A stretch of 64,000 nucleotides of DNA from Kribbella sp. VKM Ac-2568 (GTDB lineage Bacteria; Actinomycetota; Actinomycetes; Propionibacteriales; Kribbellaceae). Location: NCBI RefSeq assembly GCF_004345365.1, contig NZ_SLVF01000002.1, positions 186,001 through 250,000 on the forward strand, written 5' to 3'. Position numbers and translations under genes: made by a program. Below the pieces are notes generated by a model, which made no database searches, was not told the DNA's origin, and saw nothing but the letters and a program-made list of their open reading frames with translations. The stretch's first letter is position 1, and the number at the start of each line of letters is the position of its first letter. Shown one piece after another: positions 16,751 to 24,977 of the stretch.

Positions 16751-19489
16751 CTAGTGGGCGGCTTCGTGCCAGGTGCGGCCGACGCCGACGGAGACGTCCA
16801 GAGGGACGGCCATCTCGACGGCTGCGCCCATGTCGCGGCGGACCAGTTCCTCCAGCCCCTCGCGCTCCCCCGGGGCGATCTCGAAGACCAGTTCGTCGTG
16901 GACCTGCAGAAGCATGCGGGACTTCAGGCCGGAGGAGCGCAGTGACGCGTCAACCTTGAGCATCGCCATCTTGATCACGTCCGCGGCCGATCCCTGGATC
17001 GGGGCGTTCAGCGCCATCCGCTCGGCCATCTCGCGGCGCTGGCGGTTGTCGCTGGTCAGGTCCGGCAGGTAGCGCCGGCGGCCGAGGATGGTCTCGGTGT
17101 ACCCGCTCTTGCTCGCCTCGCCGACGATGCTGCGCAGGTAGTCGCGGACGCCGCCGAAGCGCTCGAAGTACTCGTCCATCAGGCCTTTGGCCTCGTCCAC
17201 GCCGATCTTCAGTTGCTGGCTCAGCCCGTACGCCGACAGCCCGTACGCCAGGCCGTAGTTCATCGCCTTGATCTTGGCGCGCATCTCCTGCGTCACCTCG
17301 GCGGGATCCACCGAGAAGACCCGCGCGGCGGTCACCGAGTGGAAGTCCATCCCGGAGTTGAAGGCGTCGATCAGGCCCTGGTCCTCCGACACGTGCGCCA
17401 TGATCCGCATCTCGATCTGGCTGTAGTCGGCCGACATCAGCGCCTCGAAACCGTCGCCGACCATGAACGCCTCGCGGATCCGACGGCCCTCCTCGGTCCG
17501 GATCGGGATGTTCTGCAGGTTCGGGTCGGTCGAGCTGAGCCGCCCGGTCGCCGCGATCGTCTGGTTGAACGTGGTATGGATCCGCGCGTCCGTCGGGCTG
17601 ATCGTCTTCAGCAGCCCCTCGACGGTCTGCCGCAGCCGCGTCGCGTCCCGGTGCGCGAGCAGGTACGCGAGGAACGGGTGCTCGGTCTTCTCGTACAGCG
17701 ACTGCAGCGAGTCCGCGTCCGTGGTGTACCCGGTCTTGGTGCGCTTGGTCTTCGGCATCTGCAGCTCGTCGAACAGCACCACCTGCAGCTGCTTCGGCGA
17801 ACCGAGGTTGATCTCCTTGCCGATCACCTCGTACGCCGCGGTCGCCGCCTCCCGGACGCCGGTCGCGAACCGCTCCTCGAGCTCTTCCAGGTACGGCCGG
17901 TCGACGGCGATCCCGTCCCGCTCCATCCCGGCGATCACGTCGATCAGCGGCAGCTCCACGTCCGCCAGCAACGCAGTACCGGCCTGCTTGTCCAACTCGG
18001 CGTCGAGGGTGTCGGCGAGGTCGGCGATCGCCCGCGCGCGCAGCATCGTCGCGTCCGCGGCCGGGCCGCCCTCGATGTCGTCGAAGCTGAGCTGGCCGTT
18101 GTCGGCCTCCTCGTTGCGCAGTTCCCGCCGCAGGTAACGCACCGTCAGGTCGGCGAGGTCGTACGACCGCTGGTCCGGGCGGACCAGGTACGCGCTCAGC
18201 TGGGTGTCCGAGGTGAGCCCGCCCAGCGTCCAGCCGCGCTCGAGGAAACCGAGCAGGGGGCCCTTCGCGTCCTGCAGCGCCTTCGGCTGCTCGGGATCCG
18301 CGAGCCAGGCCTGCCAGGCGGAGTCGTCGTCCGGCGTCATCGTGGTCGGGTCGAACCAGGCAGCGGCGCCGGTCGACGTGGCCAGTGCAAGGCCGGTGAT
18401 CTCGCCGGTCCCCCGGCCCCAGCTGCCCTGCACCGCGACACCGGTCCGCGCGCCCGTGGAGACGTGCTCCTTGAGCCAGCCGGCGAGCTCGCCCGGCTTC
18501 AGCTGGGTGCCCTCGAGGTCGAACCCTTCCTCGATGGTCTCCTCGACCTGCTCGTGCTCGGCGACCAGCCGCTCGCGCAGTACGCGGAACTCCAGGCTGT
18601 CGAAGAGCGTGTGCACCTTGTCCCGGTCCCACGGGTGCCGGACCAGGTCGTCGACCGCCACGTCCAGGGTCAGGTCGCGAACCAGTTCGTTGATCTGGCG
18701 GTTCCGGATCACGTCGGACAGGTGCTCGCGCAGTGACTCCCCGGCCTTGCCCTTGATCTCGTTGACCCGGTCGATCACGTCGTTCAGCGAACCGAACTGG
18801 TTCAGCCACTTCGCCGCGGTCTTGTCGCCGACGCCCGGGACGCCGGGCAGGTTGTCGCTCTTCTCCCCCACCAGCGCGGCCAGATCCGGATACAACCGGG
18901 GCGGGATGCCGTACTTCGCCTCGACGGCCGCCGGGTCCATCCGGGCGATCTCGGAGACGCCGCGCTTGGGGTAGAGCACGGTGATGTTGTCGTTGATCAG
19001 CTGGAACGAGTCGCGGTCACCACTGCTGATCAGTACCTCGAAGCCCTGCTCGTCGGCCTGGGTGGCCAGGGTCGCGATGATGTCGTCGGCCTCCCACCCG
19101 TCGATCTCGGTGGTCGGGATGCGCAGCGCCTCCAGCACCTCCTTGACCAGCGAGACCTGTCCCTTGAACTCGTCCGGTGATTTCGACCGGCCGGCCTTGT
19201 ACTCCGTGTACTGCTCGGAGCGGAAGGTCTTGCGGGACACGTCGAACGCCACGCAGATGTGCGTCGGCTGCTCGTCGCGCAGCATGTTGATCAGCATCGA
19301 GGTGAACCCGTACACCGCGTTGGTGTGCTGACCCGTGGTGGTGGAGAAGTTCTCCACCGGCAGCGCGAAGAACGCCCGGTAGGCGAGCGAGTGCCCGTCC
19401 AGCAGCAGGATCCGCGGCCGGCCGCCGGCGTCGCCGGTCACCGTGCCCGGGTCCTTGGTCATCGTCGAGGAGTCTGTTTCAGGAGCCAC
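16751..19489 (-). CDS. polA: DNA polymerase I
   Basis: A 912-residue three-domain enzyme for gap filling, Okazaki primer removal and repair. Residues about 25-310 are the 5' nuclease (LLLDGHSLAYRAFFAL, GWEADDIIATLA, LPGVPGVGDKTAAKWL). The middle domain keeps the fold but lacks the DxE and NLKYD-type metal motifs, so proofreading is probably lost. The polymerase domain has motif A (ADYSQIEMR), motif B (MRAKIKAMNYGLAYG) and motif C (LQVHDELVFE). The residue matching E. coli Phe762 is tyrosine, as I recall for mycobacterial Pol I. The GTG at 19489 sits six bases after a TAGAGT box, indicating a leaderless transcript. Confidence 0.97.
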   Translation of the reverse strand: MAPETDSSTMTKDPGTVTGDAGGRPRILLLDGHSLAYRAFFALPVENFSTTTGQHTNAVYGFTSMLINMLRDEQPTHICVAFDVSRKTFRSEQYTEYKAGRSKSPDEFKGQVSLVKEVLEALRIPTTEIDGWEADDIIATLATQADEQGFEVLISSGDRDSFQLINDNITVLYPKRGVSEIARMDPAAVEAKYGIPPRLYPDLAALVGEKSDNLPGVPGVGDKTAAKWLNQFGSLNDVIDRVNEIKGKAGESLREHLSDVIRNRQINELVRDLTLDVAVDDLVRHPWDRDKVHTLFDSLEFRVLRERLVAEHEQVEETIEEGFDLEGTQLKPGELAGWLKEHVSTGARTGVAVQGSWGRGTGEITGLALATSTGAAAWFDPTTMTPDDDSAWQAWLADPEQPKALQDAKGPLLGFLERGWTLGGLTSDTQLSAYLVRPDQRSYDLADLTVRYLRRELRNEEADNGQLSFDDIEGGPAADATMLRARAIADLADTLDAELDKQAGTALLADVELPLIDVIAGMERDGIAVDRPYLEELEERFATGVREAATAAYEVIGKEINLGSPKQLQVVLFDELQMPKTKRTKTGYTTDADSLQSLYEKTEHPFLAYLLAHRDATRLRQTVEGLLKTISPTDARIHTTFNQTIAATGRLSSTDPNLQNIPIRTEEGRRIREAFMVGDGFEALMSADYSQIEMRIMAHVSEDQGLIDAFNSGMDFHSVTAARVFSVDPAEVTQEMRAKIKAMNYGLAYGLSAYGLSQQLKIGVDEAKGLMDEYFERFGGVRDYLRSIVGEASKSGYTETILGRRRYLPDLTSDNRQRREMAERMALNAPIQGSAADVIKMAMLKVDASLRSSGLKSRMLLQVHDELVFEIAPGEREGLEELVRRDMGAAVEMAVPLDVSVGVGRTWHEAAH

Positions 19490-19495
19490 GTACCG

Positions 19496-19501
19496 ACTCT
19501 A
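19496..19501 (-). promoter_or_regulatory. Candidate polA -10 box (TAGAGT)
   Basis: On the minus strand TAGAGT precedes the polA GTG by six bases with no ribosome site, which supports a leaderless message and the GTG start. Confidence 0.45.
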
Positions 19502-19557
19502 GTGGGTACCGCCGACAGTTCTGGCACGCGCACCGAGGGGCTCACGTAGTCTTCCAA

Positions 19558-19569
19558 ACGACATGTCGT
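19558..19569. promoter_or_regulatory. 12-base perfect palindrome upstream of thioesterase
   Basis: ACGACATGTCGT is a perfect palindrome 21 bases before the thioesterase GTG, and TAGTCT, a possible -10, lies just upstream. It could be an operator overlapping the transcription start, but no regulator is nearby. Confidence 0.3.
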
Positions 19570-19590
19570 GCGAGCCCGGAGGAGACCCCT

Positions 19591-20019
19591 GTGAGTGACG
19601 AGAAGGCCGCGGCGGAGCTTCCGGCGGGGATGGCGACCGAGGGCACGCTGCTCGAGCTGATGGGCATCGTTGTCACCGAGGCGAGCCCCGAGCGGGTCGT
19701 CGCGACGATGCCGGTGAAGGGCAACGTCCAGCCGTACGGGCTGCTGCACGGCGGCGCCTCCTGCGTGCTCGCGGAGAGCCTCGGCTCCATCGGCTCGGCG
19801 CTGCACGCCGCCGGCTACGGCAAGGTCGCGGTGGGCGTCGACATCAACGCCACCCACCACCGCGCCGTCCGCGAAGGCGTCGTCACCGGCGTCGCCACCC
19901 CGATCTACCTCGGCCGCACGACCACGTCGTACGAGATCGTGATCACCGACGAGCGCGAGAAGCGGGTCTGCACCGCACGGATCACGTGCCAGCTGATTCA
20001 GGTTCCGCCGGGAGCCTGA
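19591..20019 (+). CDS. Hotdog-fold thioesterase (PaaI/YdiI-like)
   Basis: The 142-residue protein has the hotdog signature YGLLHGGASCVLAESLGSIG, with the HGG loop and the catalytic acidic residue in the following helix. VGVDINATHHRAVREG comes next. Family members hydrolyse acyl-CoA thioesters, often aromatic or in menaquinone synthesis (1,4-dihydroxy-2-naphthoyl-CoA). The GTG start at 19591 follows a GGAGGAG ribosome site. Its last 38 bases overlap the convergent GNAT gene. The substrate is not determined by the sequence. Confidence 0.9.
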   Translation: MSDEKAAAELPAGMATEGTLLELMGIVVTEASPERVVATMPVKGNVQPYGLLHGGASCVLAESLGSIGSALHAAGYGKVAVGVDINATHHRAVREGVVTGVATPIYLGRTTTSYEIVITDEREKRVCTARITCQLIQVPPGA

Positions 20020-20734
20020 GCTCCTCCAGCTTCTCGTAGGCCGGATCGTCGAACCCGTTCGCCCCGTACTGCGGACCGTCGTACTGCTGGTCCTCGTACT
20101 GCGCCTCGTCGTACGACGAATCCCGGTACGACGCGTCGGCGTACGACGGGTCCTCGACCAGCGGCGAGCGGGTCAACTGGGCCCGGCGGGCGATCACCGA
20201 GCGCCGCGACGAGAGCAGGCCGAACATGTTCGGCGCGTGCTCCGCGGCCAGGCGACGGCGAACGGTGTGGGTGCTCGCGAATCGCACCATCCCGGCCTGT
20301 CCTAGTCCCAACCGCGCAAGGAATCTGTTCGCTTCCCGCGCGACCGGCGGGGCGAGCACCGCCAGGTGCGGGCAATTCCCGTGCTCGGCCCACGCCGCGG
20401 CCTCCGCCATCAGGGCCTTGCCCAGGCCGTGCCGGCGGGCATGGTCGCTGACGTGCAGGTACTCCACCATCACGGTGGTCTCGTCGTGCAGCGGGCTGAG
20501 CGGCGTCTGCCGCAGATAAGCCATCCCGCCCAGCACGCCGTCGATCTCGCCGACGATGAGCCGGCCCGACGGATCGTCCCGATGTCTCGCCACCGCGGCC
20601 CGGGCGGACTCCGCGGACGGCGCCGCCAGCAGCCGGGCCTGGTGCCCGGTGCCGGTCGCCAGCTCACGCCAGAGCGTCACCAAAGTGTCGGCGTCGTCGG
20701 GACGGGCGTCGCGCACCTCGATGACTGGTGCCAC
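19982..20734 (-). CDS. GNAT N-acetyltransferase with tyrosine-rich repeat tail
   Basis: The GTG at 20734 has an AGGAGGG ribosome site six bases upstream, which is better than the longer start at 20761. The 250-residue product has a GNAT domain at about residues 5-150, with the acetyl-CoA loop in LHVSDHARRHGLGKALMAEA. A linker follows, then about 40 C-terminal residues of pentapeptide repeats with tyrosine near each start (SYADA, SYRDS, SYDEA, QYEDQ, QYDGP). The tail is acidic and probably disordered. The acetyl acceptor is unknown. The 3' end overlaps the thioesterase gene by 38 bases. Confidence 0.85.
   Translation of the reverse strand: MAPVIEVRDARPDDADTLVTLWRELATGTGHQARLLAAPSAESARAAVARHRDDPSGRLIVGEIDGVLGGMAYLRQTPLSPLHDETTVMVEYLHVSDHARRHGLGKALMAEAAAWAEHGNCPHLAVLAPPVAREANRFLARLGLGQAGMVRFASTHTVRRRLAAEHAPNMFGLLSSRRSVIARRAQLTRSPLVEDPSYADASYRDSSYDEAQYEDQQYDGPQYGANGFDDPAYEKLEELRLPAEPESAGT
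20027..20146 (-). repeat. Eight in-frame 15-base units encoding Tyr/Phe pentapeptides
   Basis: Eight consecutive 15-base units encode SYADA, SYRDS, SYDEA, QYEDQ, QYDGP, QYGAN, GFDDP and AYEKL. DNA similarity is highest around the shared GTAC of the tyrosine codon. The repeat lies in the C-terminal tail of the GNAT protein. Confidence 0.75.
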
Positions 20735-20898
20735 GTCGGCCCCTCCTAGATTCTGATCCACCCCCGAGGTGAACAGAACGAGCCGATACGCTCATCCCCG
20801 CGCAACAGTAGGGCTTCCGGGGTCACTTGCAAAGCCATGACTCGCCCTCCACATGACCGCCCCACCGGCCGCCACGGCCGGCGATCGGAGACCAGGGT

Positions 20899-21639
20899 TT
20901 GTTCATCGGAATCGGCACCGTCGTCAACGTCGCGGCGGTCCTCGTCGGCTCGGTACTCGGCGTGCTCGTCGGCCATCGTTTGAGTCAGCGGACGCGTGAC
21001 CTGGTCACCGACGCGCTCGGCCTGGTGACGCTGCTGATCGCGATCACCTCGGCCCTCGCGGTCGGCGACGAGGTGCTCAGCGCGGCGGTCGGCGACAGCG
21101 CTCCCGTACTGATCGTGCTGGGCGCGATGCTGATCGGCGGGATCATCGGTTCGATCCTGCGGATCGAGCAGCGGCTGGAGGGCTTCGGCGCCTGGATGCA
21201 GCACCGGTTCAGCGGAGGCGACAGCGAGAGCACCTTCGTCGAGGGGTTCGTCACCGCCTCGATGGTCTTCTGCGTGGGCCCGCTGACGTTCCTGGGCGCG
21301 CTGTCCGACGGTCTGGGCCGGGGTGCGGACCAGCTTCTCCTCAAGTCCGTGCTGGACGGTTTCGCGTCGATCGCCTTCGCTGCCTCGCTCGGCTGGGGCG
21401 TCGCGGCCTCTGCGATCGTTGTGCTCGTCATCCAGGGATTGATGACGGCGGTAGGCGCTCTGCTGGGCGACGTGCTCCCAGACGCCCACGTAACGGCCCT
21501 GGGGGCCACTGGGGGCCTGTTGCTGGTCGGTGTGGCTCTCCGCCTGCTGAAGATCAAGCAGATCGCCGTAGCGGACCTCCTGCCGGCACTGATCGTCGCT
21601 CCGCTGCTCGTCCAACTGCTTGTCGTGATCAGACGCTGA
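20899..21639 (+). CDS. DUF554 family membrane protein (YdfK-like)
   Basis: The 246-residue protein has about seven membrane segments and the DUF554 pattern: FIGIGTVVNVAAVLVGSVLG, then TFVEGFVTASMVFCVGPLTF and LKSVLDGFASIAFAASLGWG. The family is uncharacterised; a transport role is only assumed. The TTG at 20899 follows a GGAG site by eight bases. It stands alone and ends 24 bases before a strong bidirectional hairpin. Confidence 0.85.
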   Translation: MFIGIGTVVNVAAVLVGSVLGVLVGHRLSQRTRDLVTDALGLVTLLIAITSALAVGDEVLSAAVGDSAPVLIVLGAMLIGGIIGSILRIEQRLEGFGAWMQHRFSGGDSESTFVEGFVTASMVFCVGPLTFLGALSDGLGRGADQLLLKSVLDGFASIAFAASLGWGVAASAIVVLVIQGLMTAVGALLGDVLPDAHVTALGATGGLLLVGVALRLLKIKQIAVADLLPALIVAPLLVQLLVVIRR

Positions 21640-21663
21640 CGGCAGGAGTTGTTGCCGCACGCA

Positions 21664-21696
21664 AGGAGCCCCGACCGGAAGCTGGTCGGGGCTCCT
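21664..21696. terminator. Strong bidirectional terminator hairpin
   Basis: A perfect 13-bp stem (AGGAGCCCCGACC at 21664-21676, complement at 21684-21696) with a seven-base loop lies between the convergent DUF554 and livF genes. Confidence 0.85.
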
Positions 21697-21712
21697 GCGT
21701 TGACGCTGTGGC

Positions 21713-22429
21713 TCAGTCCTCGCCGAGGTAGGCCTTGCGGACCTCGTCGTTGGTGAGCAGGTCGCGGCCGGTGCCGGACAGCACGATCTTGCCGACCTCC
21801 AGCACGTAGCCGAAGTCCGCCCGCTTCAGCGCGGCCTGGGCGTTCTGCTCGACCAGCAGGATCGTGGTGCCCTGCTTCTGCAGTTCGGTGACCGTCGACA
21901 TGATCCGCTTCATCATGATCGGCGACAGCCCCATCGACGGCTCGTCCAGCATCATCAGCTTGGGCCGGCTCATCATCGCCCGGCCCATCGCCAGCATCTG
22001 CTGCTCACCACCGGAGAAGGTGCCGGCCGGCTGCTTGCGCCGCTCCCCCAGGATCGGGAACAGCTCGTACGCCGCGTCCAGGTCGGTCCGGACCGCCGAG
22101 TGGTCGTTGCGCGCGAACGCCCCGAGCAGCAGGTTCTCCTCGACCGACAGCCGTGGGAAGATCTTCCGGCCCTCCGGACAGTGCGCCAGCCCCATTGTGA
22201 CGATGTCGTGGGCCGCCGCCTGTTCGATCCGCTGGCCCTGGAAGAGGATCTCGCCGTGGGTCGGCCGGAGCAGCCCGGAGATGGTCCGCAGCGTGGTCGT
22301 CTTGCCGGCGCCGTTCGTGCCGATCAGCGAGACGACCTGGCCCTGCTCCACCGAGAAGCTGATCTTCTTGACGGCGACGATCTTGCCGTAGGCAACTTCC
22401 AGGTCCTTGATCTCGAGCATCGCGGTCAT
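21713..22429 (-). CDS. livF: Branched-chain amino acid ABC transporter, ATPase LivF
   Basis: A 238-residue ABC ATPase with Walker A GTNGAGKTTT, signature FSGGEQQ, Walker B KLMMLDEPSMGL and the switch region ILLVEQNAQAAL. LivF is one of the two ATPases that power import of leucine, isoleucine, valine or related substrates across the membrane. The LivF-type VEQN in the switch region separates it from LivG. It overlaps livG by four bases and is last in the operon, ending just before a terminator. Confidence 0.95.
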   Translation of the reverse strand: MTAMLEIKDLEVAYGKIVAVKKISFSVEQGQVVSLIGTNGAGKTTTLRTISGLLRPTHGEILFQGQRIEQAAAHDIVTMGLAHCPEGRKIFPRLSVEENLLLGAFARNDHSAVRTDLDAAYELFPILGERRKQPAGTFSGGEQQMLAMGRAMMSRPKLMMLDEPSMGLSPIMMKRIMSTVTELQKQGTTILLVEQNAQAALKRADFGYVLEVGKIVLSGTGRDLLTNDEVRKAYLGED

Positions 22430-23295
22430 GACTTGCCCTCCTCCTCGGCCACCGTGGTGTCCCGGACCTGGGCGGCCTCGTCCTCGTCCTCGTCCTCACC
22501 GGTGCCGATGTAGGCCTCGATCACGCGCGGGTCGGACTGCACCTCGCCGGGGGTTCCCTCGATGAGCGTCTCCCCGCGGACCAGGCAGAGCACCCGGTCG
22601 CACAGGTTGAAGATGAAGCGCATGTCGTGCTCGATCACCACCACCGACAACCCCGAGTCCCGGATCTTGAAGATCAGGTCACTGGCCTGCCGGGTCTCCT
22701 GCGGGTTCATACCGGCCGTCGGCTCGTCCAGCAGGATGAGCTTCGGTTCGGTGGCCAGCGCCCGGGCGATCTCGAGCCGCCGCTGGTCGCCGTACGGCAT
22801 GTTCCGGGCCAGGTGCTCGGTCGACCGGCCGAGGCCGACGAAGTCCAGCAGTTCCTGCGCCCGGGTCCGGGTGGCCGCCTCCTCGCGCCGGAACTTCGGC
22901 CCGCGCAGCACCGACGTGAACGCGCCGGAGGAGGTCCGGCAGTACCGGCCCACCATCACGTTCTCCAGCGCCGTCATGTTGGCGAACAGCCGGATGTTCT
23001 GGAACGTCCGCGCCATCCCCGCCTGGACGACCGCCCGCGGCTTCGGCGGCAACGGAGTACCGGCGAAGCGGACCTGGCCGGCCGTCGGCTTGTAGAGACC
23101 GGTGAGGCAGTTGAAGAAGGTCGTCTTGCCGGCCCCGTTCGGGCCGATCAGACCGACGATCTCGCCCTCGTGGACGGTCAGGTTGACGTCGTTGACCGCC
23201 AGCAGACCACCGAATCGCATGGTCACCCCGGAAGCCTCCAGCACCGGTGCGCCGAAAACCGGCGCCGGCGTCGCAGTCGTGTCGGTGACGGTCAT
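22426..23295 (-). CDS. livG: Branched-chain amino acid ABC transporter, ATPase LivG
   Basis: A 289-residue ABC ATPase: Walker A GPNGAGKTTF, signature region NMPYGDQRRLEIARAL, Walker B KLILLDEPTAGMNP and H-loop VVVIEHDMRF. The MNPQET segment is typical of LivG. Both ends extend slightly beyond the usual length of about 255 residues: an N-terminal Ala/Thr/Pro-rich start and an acidic C-terminal tail (GTGEDEDEDEAAQ). It overlaps livM and livF by four bases each. Confidence 0.95.
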   Translation of the reverse strand: MTVTDTTATPAPVFGAPVLEASGVTMRFGGLLAVNDVNLTVHEGEIVGLIGPNGAGKTTFFNCLTGLYKPTAGQVRFAGTPLPPKPRAVVQAGMARTFQNIRLFANMTALENVMVGRYCRTSSGAFTSVLRGPKFRREEAATRTRAQELLDFVGLGRSTEHLARNMPYGDQRRLEIARALATEPKLILLDEPTAGMNPQETRQASDLIFKIRDSGLSVVVIEHDMRFIFNLCDRVLCLVRGETLIEGTPGEVQSDPRVIEAYIGTGEDEDEDEAAQVRDTTVAEEEGKS

Positions 23296-24977
23296 TTCGC
23301 CTCCTCGACCAGTTCGCTCTCGATGGCCACCGCGAGCTCCTCGTCCTCTTCGTGGAACTCGAGCTGCCGGCGTCTGCTCGCGACCAGACCCTCCGGCCGG
23401 AACCGCATCATCAGCACCAGCAGCAGACCGAACAGCAACAGCCGGTACTCCGAGAAGAACCGCAGCTTCTCCGGCAGCAGCTTCAGGATCGTCGCACCCA
23501 GCAGGACACCAGCGATGGTACCCATACCGCCCAGCACGATCGCCGCGAGCAGGAACGCCGACTCCAGGAAGATGAACTGGTCAGGGCTGACGGCAACGTC
23601 CTGGTGAGCCTTGATGGTGCCGGCCAGACCGGCCAGGAAGGCGCCGACCACGAAGGCCAGGATCTTCAGGCCGAAGACGTTGACGCCCATCGCCTCGGCG
23701 GCCTTCTCGTCCTCGCGGATGGCCACCCAGCCACGGCCGATCCGGCTGTCGTTCAGCCGGGCGAAGACCAGGATGACGAAGGCGAGCAGGAGCAGCAGCA
23801 GGAAGTAGTAGTTCGCGAACCGGCCCAGCTCGATCCCGGCGACGACGTGCGAGTCGCCGAAGTTGAAGCTGCCGATCTCCAGCTCCGGGATGCCCGGGAT
23901 GCCGTTCGGGCCGTTGGTCAGCAGCGGGCCGTTGGTGCCGTCCAGGTTGAACATCGTCAACCGGAAGATCTCACCGAAGCCCAGCGTCACGATGGCCAGG
24001 TAGTCACCCGAGACCCGCAGGGTCGGCGAACCGATGATGAGACCCAGGGTGGCGGCCGTGCCGGCGCCGAGCAACATCACGACCAGGAACGGCGGGTGCC
24101 AGTCGATCGTCGCGAACGCCGAGGTCGACAGCATCGCGGCCACGTACGCGCCGGAGCCGAGGAAGGCGACATAGCCGAGGTCGAGCAGACCGGCCAGGCC
24201 GACCACGATGTTCAGGCCCATCGCGGTCGCCGCGAAGATCAGCACCTGGGTCGCGATCGACATGTTCGCGTCCGAGCCGTTCTGGGTGAACGGGAAGAAG
24301 AACGCCACCGCGAAGGCCGCCAGCGTCAGCACCTTCTTGTGCCGCTGCGCGACGTGCCCGAACCACCGCATCACGCCGGTCCGGAAGAGCACCGCGATCA
24401 CCGCGGTGATGAAGACCAGGCAGAGCACGAACGCCCAGGCGTCCGTCAGGCCCAGCGCGTAAGCCGCGCCGAACAGGACCGCCGCCATCATCAGCGCGAT
24501 GGCGAGGATCTCGGCCCAGCCGGGCAGCCTCGCCTGGCTGAGGTCCCGCAACTGCCGCAACGGCAGCATCCGCGAGCTGACCAGGAGCAGGATCGCGCCG
24601 ACCGTGCTGATGTAGCCGCCCGGGTTGACGTTGATCAGGCCGTCGGACTCGACCGAGATCGCGATCAGCACCAGCACCATGTACAGCGTCAGCGTGAGGC
24701 CGAGCGCCCGCAGGCCGAGGGTGGCGTCGAGCCACTGGCCGAGCGGCTTCTTCAGCGGGCCCTTCTCCACCAGCAGCAGCACCAGACCGAGCACGGCCAT
24801 GATGATCGCGAGGATCTGCAGCGAGCCCGGGTAGAAGTTGATCGACAGGTCGCCGAGGATCCCGCCGTCGAAGCTCCACGACAGGAACGATCCGATGATC
24901 ACCAGCGCGACACCGGCCAGGCCGAGCGGCCAGGCCATCGTGTGCGCGCGGGTCGGAGTTGTCAGGTCGTCGCTCAT
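23292..24977 (-). CDS. livM: Branched-chain amino acid ABC permease LivM, enlarged
   Basis: A 561-residue permease. The LivM core begins near residue 245 (IATQVLIFAATAMGLNIVVG) and includes GEIFRLTMFNLDGTNG and the ATPase-coupling loop SRIGRGWVAIREDEKAAEAM. The 240 or so residues before it add six or seven further hydrophobic segments not found in short LivM proteins. The C-terminus ends in an acidic tail after RPEGLVASRRR. Together with LivH it forms the membrane channel. It overlaps both neighbours by four bases. Confidence 0.93.
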   Translation of the reverse strand: MSDDLTTPTRAHTMAWPLGLAGVALVIIGSFLSWSFDGGILGDLSINFYPGSLQILAIIMAVLGLVLLLVEKGPLKKPLGQWLDATLGLRALGLTLTLYMVLVLIAISVESDGLINVNPGGYISTVGAILLLVSSRMLPLRQLRDLSQARLPGWAEILAIALMMAAVLFGAAYALGLTDAWAFVLCLVFITAVIAVLFRTGVMRWFGHVAQRHKKVLTLAAFAVAFFFPFTQNGSDANMSIATQVLIFAATAMGLNIVVGLAGLLDLGYVAFLGSGAYVAAMLSTSAFATIDWHPPFLVVMLLGAGTAATLGLIIGSPTLRVSGDYLAIVTLGFGEIFRLTMFNLDGTNGPLLTNGPNGIPGIPELEIGSFNFGDSHVVAGIELGRFANYYFLLLLLLAFVILVFARLNDSRIGRGWVAIREDEKAAEAMGVNVFGLKILAFVVGAFLAGLAGTIKAHQDVAVSPDQFIFLESAFLLAAIVLGGMGTIAGVLLGATILKLLPEKLRFFSEYRLLLFGLLLVLMMRFRPEGLVASRRRQLEFHEEDEELAVAIESELVEEAK

